Shown in pieces: positions 28,068-36,337 of a stretch of 64,000 nucleotides of DNA (the stretch's first letter is position 1; every line of letters begins with the position of its first letter). This DNA is from Pseudomonas wuhanensis (GTDB lineage: Bacteria; Pseudomonadota; Gammaproteobacteria; Pseudomonadales; Pseudomonadaceae), in the NCBI RefSeq assembly GCF_030687395.1, contig NZ_CP117430.1, positions 434,001 through 498,000 on the forward strand, read 5' to 3'. The notes under the pieces are model-generated. The model had not been told where the DNA came from. It did not search any database and worked only from the letters and a program-made list of their open reading frames with translations. Made by a program: the position numbers and the translations under genes.

Positions 28068-28685
28068 ATGTATCACGGGGAAAGATTGAACGCCTGGACG
28101 CATTTGTTCGGGGCGGTGGCGGCGTTTGTCGGGGGCGTGTGGCTGCTGGTGATCGCCAGTATGGACGGCAGTCCGTGGAAGATTGTCAGCGTGGCGATTT
28201 ACGCCTTCACCTTGCTGGTGCTTTACAGCGCCTCGACCGTGTATCACAGCGTGCGCGGGCGCAAGAAAGCGATCATGCAGAAGGTCGATCACTTTTCGAT
28301 CTACCTGCTGATTGCCGGCAGTTACACACCGTTTTGCCTGGTGACCCTGCGCGGGCCATGGGGTTGGACGCTGTTCGGGATTGTCTGGGGGCTGGCGCTG
28401 ATCGGCATTTTGCAAGAAATCAAACCCCGCTCGGAAGCGCGGATTCTGTCGATCGTGATTTATGCGGTGATGGGCTGGATCGTGCTGGTAGCAGTCAAGC
28501 CGTTACTGGCGGCACTGGGCCCTGTCGGCTTCGCCTGGCTGGCGTCGGGCGGGGTGTTTTATACCGTGGGAATTATCTTTTTTGCCCTCGATCATCGTCT
28601 GCGCCATGCCCACGGGATCTGGCATCTGTTCGTGATCGCCGGGAGTTTGCTGCACTTTGTGGCGATTTGGTTCTACGTGCTTTAA
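28068..28685 (+). CDS. TrhA / hemolysin III family membrane protein
   Basis: This 205-residue protein has seven predicted transmembrane helices. It begins MYHGERLNAWTHLFGAVAAF, with the early GERLN..TH motif, STVYHSVRGRKKAIMQKVDHFSIYLLIAGSYTPF in the middle, and LRHAHGIWHLFVIAGSLLHF near the end. The conserved His and Asp residues of the PAQR/hemolysin III fold are present. Members have been linked to membrane homeostasis (TrhA) rather than true haemolysis. It starts 158 bp from the divergent mdcR and ends 5 bp before the convergent LysR gene. Confidence 0.9.
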   Translation: MYHGERLNAWTHLFGAVAAFVGGVWLLVIASMDGSPWKIVSVAIYAFTLLVLYSASTVYHSVRGRKKAIMQKVDHFSIYLLIAGSYTPFCLVTLRGPWGWTLFGIVWGLALIGILQEIKPRSEARILSIVIYAVMGWIVLVAVKPLLAALGPVGFAWLASGGVFYTVGIIFFALDHRLRHAHGIWHLFVIAGSLLHFVAIWFYVL

Positions 28686-28690
28686 GGCCT

Positions 28691-29599
28691 TTACAGGATC
28701 AAGCGATCCAGTTGCGCCTGCGCCCGTCGGCTGAATACTTGCAACAAATCGCTCAAGGTGTGCGGTGGCGGTTCGTCGGCGCGGGTCACCGCGTACAGGG
28801 TGATCGGCAGCGCCGGCGCCAAGGGGCGAATCGCCGTGGTGGCGGGGGACGCGCCGAGTGCGGTGAACGGGTCGATCACTGCCAACCCTGCACCGGATTC
28901 AACCATTGCCCGCGCCAGCGAATAGGTCTGCACGGCGATGCGTACCTTTGGCGGCGGATCGACCGCCTCAAGGTAGCTGTCGAGTCTGGCGGCCAGCGGG
29001 TCGGCGCTGGACAGGCCGATCAGCGGCGCACCGGCCAGTTCGATTAACGGCAGTGGTTTGCCGTGAGTGTCGTCGGCCCAATAGCCCTTCGGCGCCAGCG
29101 CCACCAGCATTCCACTGGCCAGAGGCTGCGCCTTCAGGCCCGGGTGATCCGGCGCTTGCAGCGTCAGGGCGACATCCACTTCGCGCATCAGCAAATTCTG
29201 CATCAGCTCGCGGCTGTGGGCGCTGGACAGTTCGCAGGCGATTTCCGGGTAGCGTTGTGTCCATTCGTTGATCGCCGGCGGCAGCAGCGACAAGGCCAGC
29301 GCCGGGATCGCGCCGATCCGTACACTGTGGCCCGGCTCGCGGCGCAGGCTTTGGGCCAGGCGTCGCACGCCTTGCAGGCTTTCAGTGACCTTATCGACCT
29401 CGCGCTCAAGCTCCAGGGCTTCGGGCGTCGGCTGCAATTTACCGCGTACCCGCAGGAACAACGGAAAGCCCAATTGCTGTTCGGCGTGTTGCAGCACTTT
29501 GCTTACCGCCGGCTGCGACACGTGCAGCAACTGTGCGGCGCCACTGACCGAACCGGTCTGGCGAATGGCCTGGAAGATCTCGATGTGTCGCAGTCGCAT
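28691..29599 (-). CDS. LysR-type regulator, divergent from a D-amino-acid dehydrogenase gene
   Basis: This 302-residue LysR regulator has a helix-turn-helix at about residues 1-60 (MRLRHIEIFQAIRQTGSVSG, then AAQLLHVSQPAVSKVLQHAE) and a periplasmic-binding-like effector domain. It is divergent from the FAD dehydrogenase at 29707. The dyad CCATAA-N7-TTATGG begins 8 bp upstream of its own start codon (29607-29625), so binding would likely repress the regulator and control the dehydrogenase/transport genes. The inducer is unknown; a D-amino acid is a reasonable guess from context. Confidence 0.9.
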   Translation of the reverse strand: MRLRHIEIFQAIRQTGSVSGAAQLLHVSQPAVSKVLQHAEQQLGFPLFLRVRGKLQPTPEALELEREVDKVTESLQGVRRLAQSLRREPGHSVRIGAIPALALSLLPPAINEWTQRYPEIACELSSAHSRELMQNLLMREVDVALTLQAPDHPGLKAQPLASGMLVALAPKGYWADDTHGKPLPLIELAGAPLIGLSSADPLAARLDSYLEAVDPPPKVRIAVQTYSLARAMVESGAGLAVIDPFTALGASPATTAIRPLAPALPITLYAVTRADEPPPHTLSDLLQVFSRRAQAQLDRLIL

Positions 29600-29606
29600 G
29601 ACAAGT

Positions 29607-29625
29607 CCATAACCTTTGTTTATGG
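29607..29625. promoter_or_regulatory. LysR-type operator in the divergent intergenic region
   Basis: CCATAACCTTTGTTTATGG is a perfect CCATAA-N7-TTATGG dyad that contains the T-N11-A core expected for LysR proteins. It is 8 bp from the LysR start and 82 bp from the dehydrogenase start. Confidence 0.55.
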
Positions 29626-29706
29626 GTCAGGCATCTTTATGCATTGTTCAACGGCTGTCACCTGGTCCTAACCTGAAGCACGTTCCAACAACGCTTAAGG
29701 ACAGAC

Positions 29707-30951
29707 ATGGCTCAGCGGGTTTGCATCATCGGTGGCGGCGTCATCGGGCTGACAACGGCTTACGCACTGGTTCGCGACGGCATCGATGTGACGCTGATCG
29801 AGGCCCGGGATTCGTTTGCCAGCGAAACCAGTTTCGCCAACGGCGGCCAGCTGTCCTACCGCTATGTCGCGCCACTGGCCGATGCCGGCGTGCCGTTGCA
29901 GGCGCTGGGCTGGATGTTGCGCGGCGACTCGCCGCTGAAGCTGCGTCCGCGTCTGGACCCGGCGCAATGGCGTTGGATGGCGTCCTTTCTGGCGGCCTGT
30001 CGGCGTTCGGTGAATCAGCGCAACGGCGCACACCTGCTGCGTCTGGCGCTGCTGAGCCAGGCCACGCTGCAAGGTTGGCGCGACGAAGACCTCCTCGACG
30101 GTTTCGACTGGCGGCGCAACGGCAAACTGGTGACGTTTCGTGAAGCCGCGAGTTTCGAGCACGCGCGCCAAGGGCTGGCTGATCCACGACAGCAACAGGT
30201 GTTGTCCCGGGCCGAGTGCGCACAGCTGGAGCCGGCACTTGCTGAGGCGCCGTTTGTGGGCGCGATCTACACGCCCGATGAAGAAGTCGCCGATTGCCAT
30301 GCTTTCTGCCTGCAACTTGTGGCTCGGCTCAAGGCGTCGGGGCGTTGTGAGTTTTTGCCGAGCCGCACGGTCACCGGCATTCGCCATGGGGACGGCGCGG
30401 TGCAGGCCATCGAAATGGGCGCTCAGGTATTGCCGGTTGAGCAATTGGTGATCGCCGCCGGGCATCGCAGCCCGGCGCTGGCGTTGCCGGGCATGAACCT
30501 GCCGCTGTACCCGCTCAAGGGCTACAGCCTGACCCTGCCGATCCGCGCCGAACATCGCGCGCCGGAGCTGAGCATCACCGATTACAACCGCAAGATCGTT
30601 TACGCCCGCATCGGGGCACAACTGCGGGTGGCGGCGATGGTCGACATTGTCGGTTTCGACCCGGCGCTCGATCCCAAGCGTCTGGCGCTGATCAAGCGCC
30701 AGGCGCAGGAAACCTTGCCCAATGCCGGCGATTACGACGCCGCTATCGCGTGGGCCGGCATGCGCCCGGCGACTCCCAGCGGCGTGCCGTTGATTGGCGC
30801 CACGGCGTACCGCAATCTCTGGCTCAACCTCGGCCATGGTGCCTTGGGCTTTACTTTGGCCTGCGGCAGCGCTCGGTTGCTTGGCGATTTGATTAGCCGA
30901 CGCGCGCCTCCGATCGAAATACAGGGCCTGACACCCCTGCGTCACCGCTAA
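29707..30951 (+). CDS. DadA-like FAD-dependent D-amino-acid dehydrogenase
   Basis: This 414-residue flavoprotein of the DadA/glycine-oxidase group has the dinucleotide-binding N-terminus VCIIGGGVIGLTTAYALVRD (residues 5-24). It also has ETSFANGGQLSYRYVAPLAD, YPLKGYSLTLPI and the C-terminal LWLNLGHGALGFTLACGSA, as in D-amino-acid dehydrogenases. It should oxidise a D-amino acid to the 2-oxo acid and pass electrons to the respiratory chain at the inner membrane. No DadX racemase is next to it, so it is probably a DadA paralogue of different specificity. The binding-protein gene follows after 27 bp. Confidence 0.88.
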   Translation: MAQRVCIIGGGVIGLTTAYALVRDGIDVTLIEARDSFASETSFANGGQLSYRYVAPLADAGVPLQALGWMLRGDSPLKLRPRLDPAQWRWMASFLAACRRSVNQRNGAHLLRLALLSQATLQGWRDEDLLDGFDWRRNGKLVTFREAASFEHARQGLADPRQQQVLSRAECAQLEPALAEAPFVGAIYTPDEEVADCHAFCLQLVARLKASGRCEFLPSRTVTGIRHGDGAVQAIEMGAQVLPVEQLVIAAGHRSPALALPGMNLPLYPLKGYSLTLPIRAEHRAPELSITDYNRKIVYARIGAQLRVAAMVDIVGFDPALDPKRLALIKRQAQETLPNAGDYDAAIAWAGMRPATPSGVPLIGATAYRNLWLNLGHGALGFTLACGSARLLGDLISRRAPPIEIQGLTPLRHR

Positions 30952-30978
30952 TCGCCTTACCCACAACGGAGAATAACA

Positions 30979-31881
30979 ATGCAAAAAATCACGTTGATCG
31001 GCTGCACCCTCGGCCTGCTGCTCGCCAGTCAGATCCAGGCCAGTGAAGCGCCGCTGACCGGCACGCTGAACAAGGTCGCCAATGCCAAGAGCATTACGCT
31101 GGGCTATCGCGACGCGTCGGTGCCGTTCTCTTACGTGGGTGATCACACGGGGCAGCCGATGGGCTATTCGGTGGACCTGGCGAGCAAGATTGTCGAGCGC
31201 ATCAAACAAAAACTCGAGCTGCCGGATCTGCAGGTGAAGTACAACCTGGTGACCTCGCAAACGCGCATTCCGCTGGTGCAGAACGGCACGGTCGACCTCG
31301 AGTGCGGCTCGACCGGCGTGACCGCCGAGCGCATGCAGCAAGTGGCGTTTTCCTACGGGTTTATCTACGTGAAGGGGCAGTTGCTCACGGCGAAGGACAG
31401 CGGCATCAAGAGTTTCGCCGATCTGCGTGGCAAGAACGTCGTGACCACCGCTGGCACCACCAATGAGCGGTTTCTGAAGAGCTACAACGTCGATCACAAG
31501 ATCGATATGTTCGTGATCAGCGCCAAGGACCACGGCGAAGCATTCCAGATGCTGCAATCAGGGCGGGCGGCGGCGTTCTATATGGATGATGCGTTGCTTT
31601 ACGGCGAACGGGCCAAGGCCCGCGATCCGCATAAGTGGGTCGTGGTGGGCGAGGAGCAATCGCGGGAAATCTACAGCTGCATGGTGCGCAAGGGCGATCC
31701 GCAATTACTCGAGTTGGTGAATGCGACGCTGGCCGATCTGTATAGCTCGGGGGAAATCAATGGCATCTACAACCGCTGGTTCCAGCAGCCGATTCCGCCG
31801 AAGGGGTTGAACCTGGAGTTTCCGATGACCAGCGAGTTGAAGGCGATTATCGCCAAGCCGGTGAGCGACCCGGTGCAGTAG
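30979..31881 (+). CDS. Amino-acid ABC transporter substrate-binding protein (GltI-like)
   Basis: This 300-residue periplasmic binding protein (family 3) has a signal peptide at about residues 1-22 (MQKITLIGCTLGLLLASQ ...). The lobe segments are ITLGYRDASVPFSYVGDH, VDLECGSTGVTAERMQQVAF, GKNVVTTAGTTNERFLKS and AAFYMDDALLYGERA, close to glutamate/aspartate binding proteins. It follows the dehydrogenase closely and probably feeds it substrate. No permease or ATPase genes are adjacent, so it must use a transporter encoded elsewhere. Its stop codon abuts repeat A copy 5. Confidence 0.9.
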   Translation: MQKITLIGCTLGLLLASQIQASEAPLTGTLNKVANAKSITLGYRDASVPFSYVGDHTGQPMGYSVDLASKIVERIKQKLELPDLQVKYNLVTSQTRIPLVQNGTVDLECGSTGVTAERMQQVAFSYGFIYVKGQLLTAKDSGIKSFADLRGKNVVTTAGTTNERFLKSYNVDHKIDMFVISAKDHGEAFQMLQSGRAAAFYMDDALLYGERAKARDPHKWVVVGEEQSREIYSCMVRKGDPQLLELVNATLADLYSSGEINGIYNRWFQQPIPPKGLNLEFPMTSELKAIIAKPVSDPVQ

Positions 31882-31983
31882 GATCGTTCCCACGCTCTGC
31901 GTGGGAATGCCTCTAGGGACGCTCTGCGTCCAGTGACGCGGAGCGTCACGGGCTGCATTCCCACGCAGAGCGTGGGAACGATC
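31882..31983. repeat. Palindromic repeat family A, copy 5
   Basis: This 102-bp copy begins on the base after the binding-protein stop and ends 4 bp before the convergent rsmE stop. The inner arms (GGGACGCTCTGCGTCC, GACGCGGAGCGTCA) differ from the other copies at a few positions. Confidence 0.92.
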
Positions 31984-31987
31984 AAAC

Positions 31988-32707
31988 CTAAAAGTCGCCC
32001 CACAACTGCTGGGCCACCGCCAACGCCACCACCGGCGCGGTTTCGGTGCGCAACACGCGAGGGCCGAGGCGGGCGGCGCGAAAACCGCCAGCCTTGGCCT
32101 GCTCGACTTCAATGTCGGACAACCCGCCTTCCGGGCCGATCAGAAACGCCAGTGTCGCCGGCTTCGCATGGCTCACCAGTGGCTCGGCCACCGGGTGCAG
32201 CACCAGCTTCAATTCGGCCTCCGTCTGCTTCAGCCAGTCGGCCAACAGCAGCGGAGGATGAATCACCGGCACCCGCGAACGCCCGCACTGCTCGCAGGCG
32301 CTGATCGCCACCTGACGCCAGTGCATCAGGCGTTTATCGGCGCGCTCGTCCTTGAGGCGGACTTCGCAGCGGTCAGTGAAGATCGGGGTGATTTCGCTGA
32401 CACCCAGTTCGGTGGCTTTCTGAATCGCCCAGTCCATCCGCTCGCCACGGGACAAACCCTGGCCGAGATGGACCGCCAGCGACGACTCGACCTGCCCGGC
32501 GAAGCTTTCATCGATCTGCACGACGACGCGCTTCTTGCCGACTTCCGCCAGCGTGCCGCGAAACTCATGACCCGAGCCGTCGAACAATTGCACCGCATCA
32601 CCCTCGGCCATGCGCAGCACACGGCTGATGTAATGGGCCTGGGCCTCGGGAAGCTCGTGTTCGCCGGTGCTCAAGGGGGCGTCGATAAAGAAGCGGGACA
32701 GTCTCAT
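31988..32707 (-). CDS. rsmE: 16S rRNA m3U1498 methyltransferase RsmE
   Basis: RsmE methylates N3 of U1498 in 16S rRNA. The 239-residue SPOUT-fold protein begins MRLSRFFIDAPLSTGEHELP, has the N-terminal PUA-like part (AHYISRVLRMAEGDAVQLFD) and the C-terminal SAM knot (LAFLIGPEGGLSDIEVEQAK; RLGPRVLRTETAPVVAL). ATG 32707 is chosen; a TTG directly before it would add one residue. In P. aeruginosa, rsmE and bioA are neighbours in the same order; here a REP pair separates them. Confidence 0.97.
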   Translation of the reverse strand: MRLSRFFIDAPLSTGEHELPEAQAHYISRVLRMAEGDAVQLFDGSGHEFRGTLAEVGKKRVVVQIDESFAGQVESSLAVHLGQGLSRGERMDWAIQKATELGVSEITPIFTDRCEVRLKDERADKRLMHWRQVAISACEQCGRSRVPVIHPPLLLADWLKQTEAELKLVLHPVAEPLVSHAKPATLAFLIGPEGGLSDIEVEQAKAGGFRAARLGPRVLRTETAPVVALAVAQQLWGDF

Positions 32708-32744
32708 CAATGGTCTCTGTAAAAGTGTGGAAGTCTGGCGGCCC

Positions 32745-32810
32745 CATCGCGGGCAAGCCCGCTCCCACAGGTTTTGCGCCGATCCTGTGGGAGCGGGCTT
32801 GCCCGCGATG
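32745..32810. repeat. REP pair (inverted) 4
   Basis: Two inverted REP units about 17 bp apart lie between rsmE and bioA (both minus strand), 39 bp after the bioA stop. Confidence 0.92.
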
Positions 32811-32849
32811 ACGGTAGTCCGGTCACCGCTGAAGCTTAGGTGAAGTCAA

Positions 32850-34256
32850 TCAGCCCGGATCACGATAGCCCGGATGAAAGTCCTTCGGCACCGCCACGCT
32901 GATGCTGTCGCGGGTGGCGATGTCGATGCCTTCGCTGGCCACCTCGGCCAGAAAATCGATCTGCTCCGGGGTAATCACGTAGGGCGGCAGGAAATACACC
33001 ACGCTGCCCAAAGGCCGCAGTAAAGCACCACGCTCCAGCGCATGCTGGAACACTTTCAAACCACGACGTTCCTGCCACGGATAAGCGGTCTTGCTTGCCT
33101 TGTCCTTGACCATCTCGATGGCCAGCACCATACCGGTCTGGCGCACTTCGGCAACGTTCGGGTGATCAGCCAGGTGCGCGGTGGAGGAGGCCATGCGCTG
33201 GGCCAGGGCCTTGTTGTTCTCGATGACGTTGTCTTCTTCGAAGATATCCAGCGTCGCCAATGCCGCCGCGCATGCCAGCGGATTGCCGGTGTAGCTGTGG
33301 GAATGCAGAAAGGCGCGCAGGGTCGGGTAGTCGTCGTAGAAGGCGCTGTAGACCTCATCGGTGGTCAGGCAGGCCGCCAACGGTAAGTAACCGCCGGTCA
33401 GGGCTTTGGACAGGCAGAGGAAATCCGGGCGGATACCGGCCTGTTCGCAGGCGAACATCGTTCCGGTGCGGCCGAAGCCGACGGCGATTTCATCGTGGAT
33501 CAGGTGCACGCCATAACGATCGCAGGCGTCGCGCAGCAGCTTGAGGTACACCGGGTGATACATGCGCATCCCGCCGGCGCCCTGGATCAGCGGCTCCAGA
33601 ATCACCGCGGCCACGGTGTCGTGGTTGTCGGCCAGCGTCTGCTCCATGGCGGCGAACATGTTGCGCGAGTGTTCTTCCCAGCTCATGCCCTCGGGGCGCA
33701 GGTAGCAATCGGGGCTCGGCACCTTGATGGTGTCCATCAGCAGGGCTTTGTAGGTTTCGGTGAACAGCGGCACGTCACCCACCGCCATCGCCGCCATGGT
33801 CTCGCCGTGGTAACCGTTCGTGAGGGTGACGAAGCGCTTCTTGTTCGGCTGGCCGCGGTTGAGCCAGTAGTGAAAGCTCATTTTCAGCGCGATTTCGATG
33901 CACGACGAACCGTTATCGCCATAGAAGCACCGGGTCAGGCCTTCGGGCGTCATCTTCACCAGACGCTCCGACAGTTCGATCACCGGCTGATGGCTGAAAC
34001 CGGCGAGGATCACGTGTTCCAGCTGATCGACCTGATCCTTGATGCGCTGGTTGATCCGCGGGTTGGCATGCCCGAACACGTTGACCCACCAGGAGCTGAC
34101 TGCGTCGAGGTAGCGTTTGCCTTCGAAGTCTTCCAGCCAGACGCCTTCGCCGCGTTTGATCGGGATCAGCGGCAGCTGTTCGTGGTCTTTCATCTGGGTG
34201 CAGGGATGCCACAACACCGCGAGATCGCGTTGCATCCACTGATTATTCAGGCCCAT
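32850..34256 (-). CDS. bioA: Adenosylmethionine-8-amino-7-oxononanoate aminotransferase BioA
   Basis: BioA uses S-adenosylmethionine as amino donor to make 7,8-diaminopelargonate in biotin synthesis. The 468-residue fold-type-I PLP enzyme starts MGLNNQWMQRDLAVLWHPCT, with LWHPCTQMKDHE typical of BioA. It has YGDNGSSCIEIALKMSFHYW, LIHDEIAVGFGRTGTMFACE and the PLP-Lys segment DFLCLSKALTGGYLPLA. No other bio gene is adjacent. The gene is divergent from the FAD oxidase across 223 bp. Confidence 0.97.
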   Translation of the reverse strand: MGLNNQWMQRDLAVLWHPCTQMKDHEQLPLIPIKRGEGVWLEDFEGKRYLDAVSSWWVNVFGHANPRINQRIKDQVDQLEHVILAGFSHQPVIELSERLVKMTPEGLTRCFYGDNGSSCIEIALKMSFHYWLNRGQPNKKRFVTLTNGYHGETMAAMAVGDVPLFTETYKALLMDTIKVPSPDCYLRPEGMSWEEHSRNMFAAMEQTLADNHDTVAAVILEPLIQGAGGMRMYHPVYLKLLRDACDRYGVHLIHDEIAVGFGRTGTMFACEQAGIRPDFLCLSKALTGGYLPLAACLTTDEVYSAFYDDYPTLRAFLHSHSYTGNPLACAAALATLDIFEEDNVIENNKALAQRMASSTAHLADHPNVAEVRQTGMVLAIEMVKDKASKTAYPWQERRGLKVFQHALERGALLRPLGSVVYFLPPYVITPEQIDFLAEVASEGIDIATRDSISVAVPKDFHPGYRDPG

Positions 34257-34479
34257 GTTCAGTCTCCTCGAGGCGGCTCGCTGGGTGCGCGGGCAAACAA
34301 TCGCGCAAGCCTATGCAATGCGCGTCATCGGGACAACCCATTGTGTCGATTGAGCTACTTTGTATAAGGAGATAGACGTCGCTGGCGGCGTTTTGATGGC
34401 TGACGTATTCTTCGCGGTTCTTTGAGTCGTCTGACTCGTAAAACCGCTATTTCCCTCGTGTATTTCCGGAGTTCGCTGA

Positions 34480-36255
34480 ATGTCTGCTGGTTGGCTGCGC
34501 GCCTGTGCGCTGGTGATGTTGGGGCTGTTCAGCGTTTCGGCGCTGGCCAAGGATAAAACGGTGATCGTGGTCGGCGGCGGGCTCTCGGGCCTCACCGCGG
34601 CGTACGAACTGCAGAACAAAGGCTGGCAGGTCACCCTGCTGGAAGCCAAGCCGACTTTGGGCGGTCGCTCCGGCATGGCCACCAGTGAGTGGATCGGCAA
34701 TGACAAGGCCCAGCCGGTGCTGAACAAGTACGTCTCGACGTTCAAGCTGACCACCACGCCAGCCCCCGAATTCGTGCGGACCCCGAGCTACCTGATCGAC
34801 GGCGTGTATTTCACCGCTGCGGACCTGGCGACTAAACAGCCGGCCACCGCCGAGGCGCTGAAACGCTACGAAACGACCCTGGATGATCTGGCGCGTTCGA
34901 TCGAGGACCCGCAGAACCCGGCCGCCAACAGCACGCTGTTTGCCCTGGACCAGATCAACGTGTCCAACTGGCTCGATCGCTTGAATCTGCCAGCCACTGC
35001 GCGTCAGTTGGTGAATCAGCAGATTCGTACCCGCTATGACGAACCTTCGCGTCTGTCGCTGCTGTACTTCGCACAACAGAGCCGCGTCTACCGTGGCGTT
35101 GCCGACCGTGACCTGCGCGCCTCCCGTCTGCCTGGTGGCAGCCCGGTGCTGGCCCAGGCTTTCGTCAAACAACTGAAAACCATCAAGACCAGCTCCCCGG
35201 TTTCGGCCATTACTCAGGACAAGGACGGCGTGACCGTCAAAGTCGGCAGTGTTGGCTATCAGGCGGACTACGTTGTGCTGGCCGTGCCATTGCGTGCGCT
35301 GAACAAGATCCAGATGACCCCGGCGCTGGATGCCCAGCACCTGGGCGCCATCAAGGGCACCAACTACGGCTGGCGTGACCAGATCATGCTGAAGTTCAAG
35401 ACGCCGGTGTGGGAAAGCAAGGCGCGCATGTCCGGCGAGATCTACAGCAACACCGGCCTGGGCATGATGTGGGTCGAGCCTGCGCTGAAGGGCGGCGCCA
35501 ACGTGGTGATCAACCTGTCCGGCGACAATGCGCGCGTGATGCAGGCTTTCGGCGACAAGCAGATGGTCGATCAGGTGCTGATTCGCCTGCACGCCTTTTA
35601 TCCACAGGCACGCGGTTCGTTTACCGGTTATGAAATCCGTCGCTACAGCACTGACCCATCGATGGGCGGCGCTTACCTGGCCTTCGGCCCGGGCCAGATC
35701 AGCAAGTACTGGCGTCTGTGGGAGCGTCCTATTCAACGTGTAGCCTTTGCCGGCGAACACACCGATACCTTGTACCCAGGCACTCTGGAAGGCGCATTGC
35801 GCACCGGTCAGCGTGCAGCCAGTCAGGTAGAAGACCTGGCGGCAGGCAAATCGTTTGAGCCGGCGAAAGTTGTTCCGGCGGCGACCGCAGCAGCGGCAGG
35901 TGCAGTGGCGGCGAAGAAAGGCAACTTCTTCACCAACCTGTTCGGTGGTTCTGACGACAAAGCGGCACCGGCCAAGGCACCAGCACCCGTGGCACCGGTT
36001 GCTCCGGCACCCGCCCCAGTACTTGCGCCGACTCCAGCGCCAGCACCGGTTGAGCCGCCGAAGCCTGCGGCACCGGTGAAAGCAGAGCCTGCCAGGAAAG
36101 CACCGGCCAAAGCCCCCGTGAAAAAGCCTGCTGCCAAAACCGAGGCCAAAAAAGCTCCGGTCAAGGCAACGGCGAAAAAGACTGAGCCGGTGAAGAAACC
36201 AGCGGTCAGCACTGCTGCGAAGACCCCGGCGACGACTGAAACCAAGACGCAGTAA
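34480..36255 (+). CDS. Secreted FAD amine oxidase-like protein with Lys/Pro/Ala-rich tail
   Basis: This 591-residue protein has a Sec signal peptide at about residues 1-23 and the Rossmann motif VIVVGGGLSGLTAAYELQNK directly after it. A flavin amine oxidase body follows, with LPGGSPVLAQAFVKQL and the C-terminal FAD segment VAFAGEHTDTLYPGTLEGAL. After about residue 470 it has AAAAAGAVAAKKGNFFTNLF and then about 95 residues almost only of Ala, Pro, Lys, Val and Thr. That tail resembles histone-H1-like or TonB-linker sequence and could bind anionic polymers or the envelope. The substrate is unknown. A candidate promoter (TTGTGT, 16 bp, TATAAG) lies upstream. A homologue is found next to bioA in P. 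aeruginosa. Confidence 0.85.
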   Translation: MSAGWLRACALVMLGLFSVSALAKDKTVIVVGGGLSGLTAAYELQNKGWQVTLLEAKPTLGGRSGMATSEWIGNDKAQPVLNKYVSTFKLTTTPAPEFVRTPSYLIDGVYFTAADLATKQPATAEALKRYETTLDDLARSIEDPQNPAANSTLFALDQINVSNWLDRLNLPATARQLVNQQIRTRYDEPSRLSLLYFAQQSRVYRGVADRDLRASRLPGGSPVLAQAFVKQLKTIKTSSPVSAITQDKDGVTVKVGSVGYQADYVVLAVPLRALNKIQMTPALDAQHLGAIKGTNYGWRDQIMLKFKTPVWESKARMSGEIYSNTGLGMMWVEPALKGGANVVINLSGDNARVMQAFGDKQMVDQVLIRLHAFYPQARGSFTGYEIRRYSTDPSMGGAYLAFGPGQISKYWRLWERPIQRVAFAGEHTDTLYPGTLEGALRTGQRAASQVEDLAAGKSFEPAKVVPAATAAAAGAVAAKKGNFFTNLFGGSDDKAAPAKAPAPVAPVAPAPAPVLAPTPAPAPVEPPKPAAPVKAEPARKAPAKAPVKKPAAKTEAKKAPVKATAKKTEPVKKPAVSTAAKTPATTETKTQ

Positions 36256-36266
36256 GTCCTGGAATC

Positions 36267-36302
36267 AAAAAAAGCGCGGCAGTGATGCCGCGCTTTTTTT
36301 AT
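36267..36302 (+). terminator. Intrinsic terminator after the FAD oxidase gene
   Basis: AAAGCGCGGC pairs with GCCGCGCTTT around AGTGAT, with A-runs before and a T7 run after. It works on the plus strand and, by symmetry, also for the convergent YVTN gene. Confidence 0.92.
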
Positions 36303-36337
36303 ATCTTGCGTAGGTCGCTGCTGATTTTGCTTTGACG

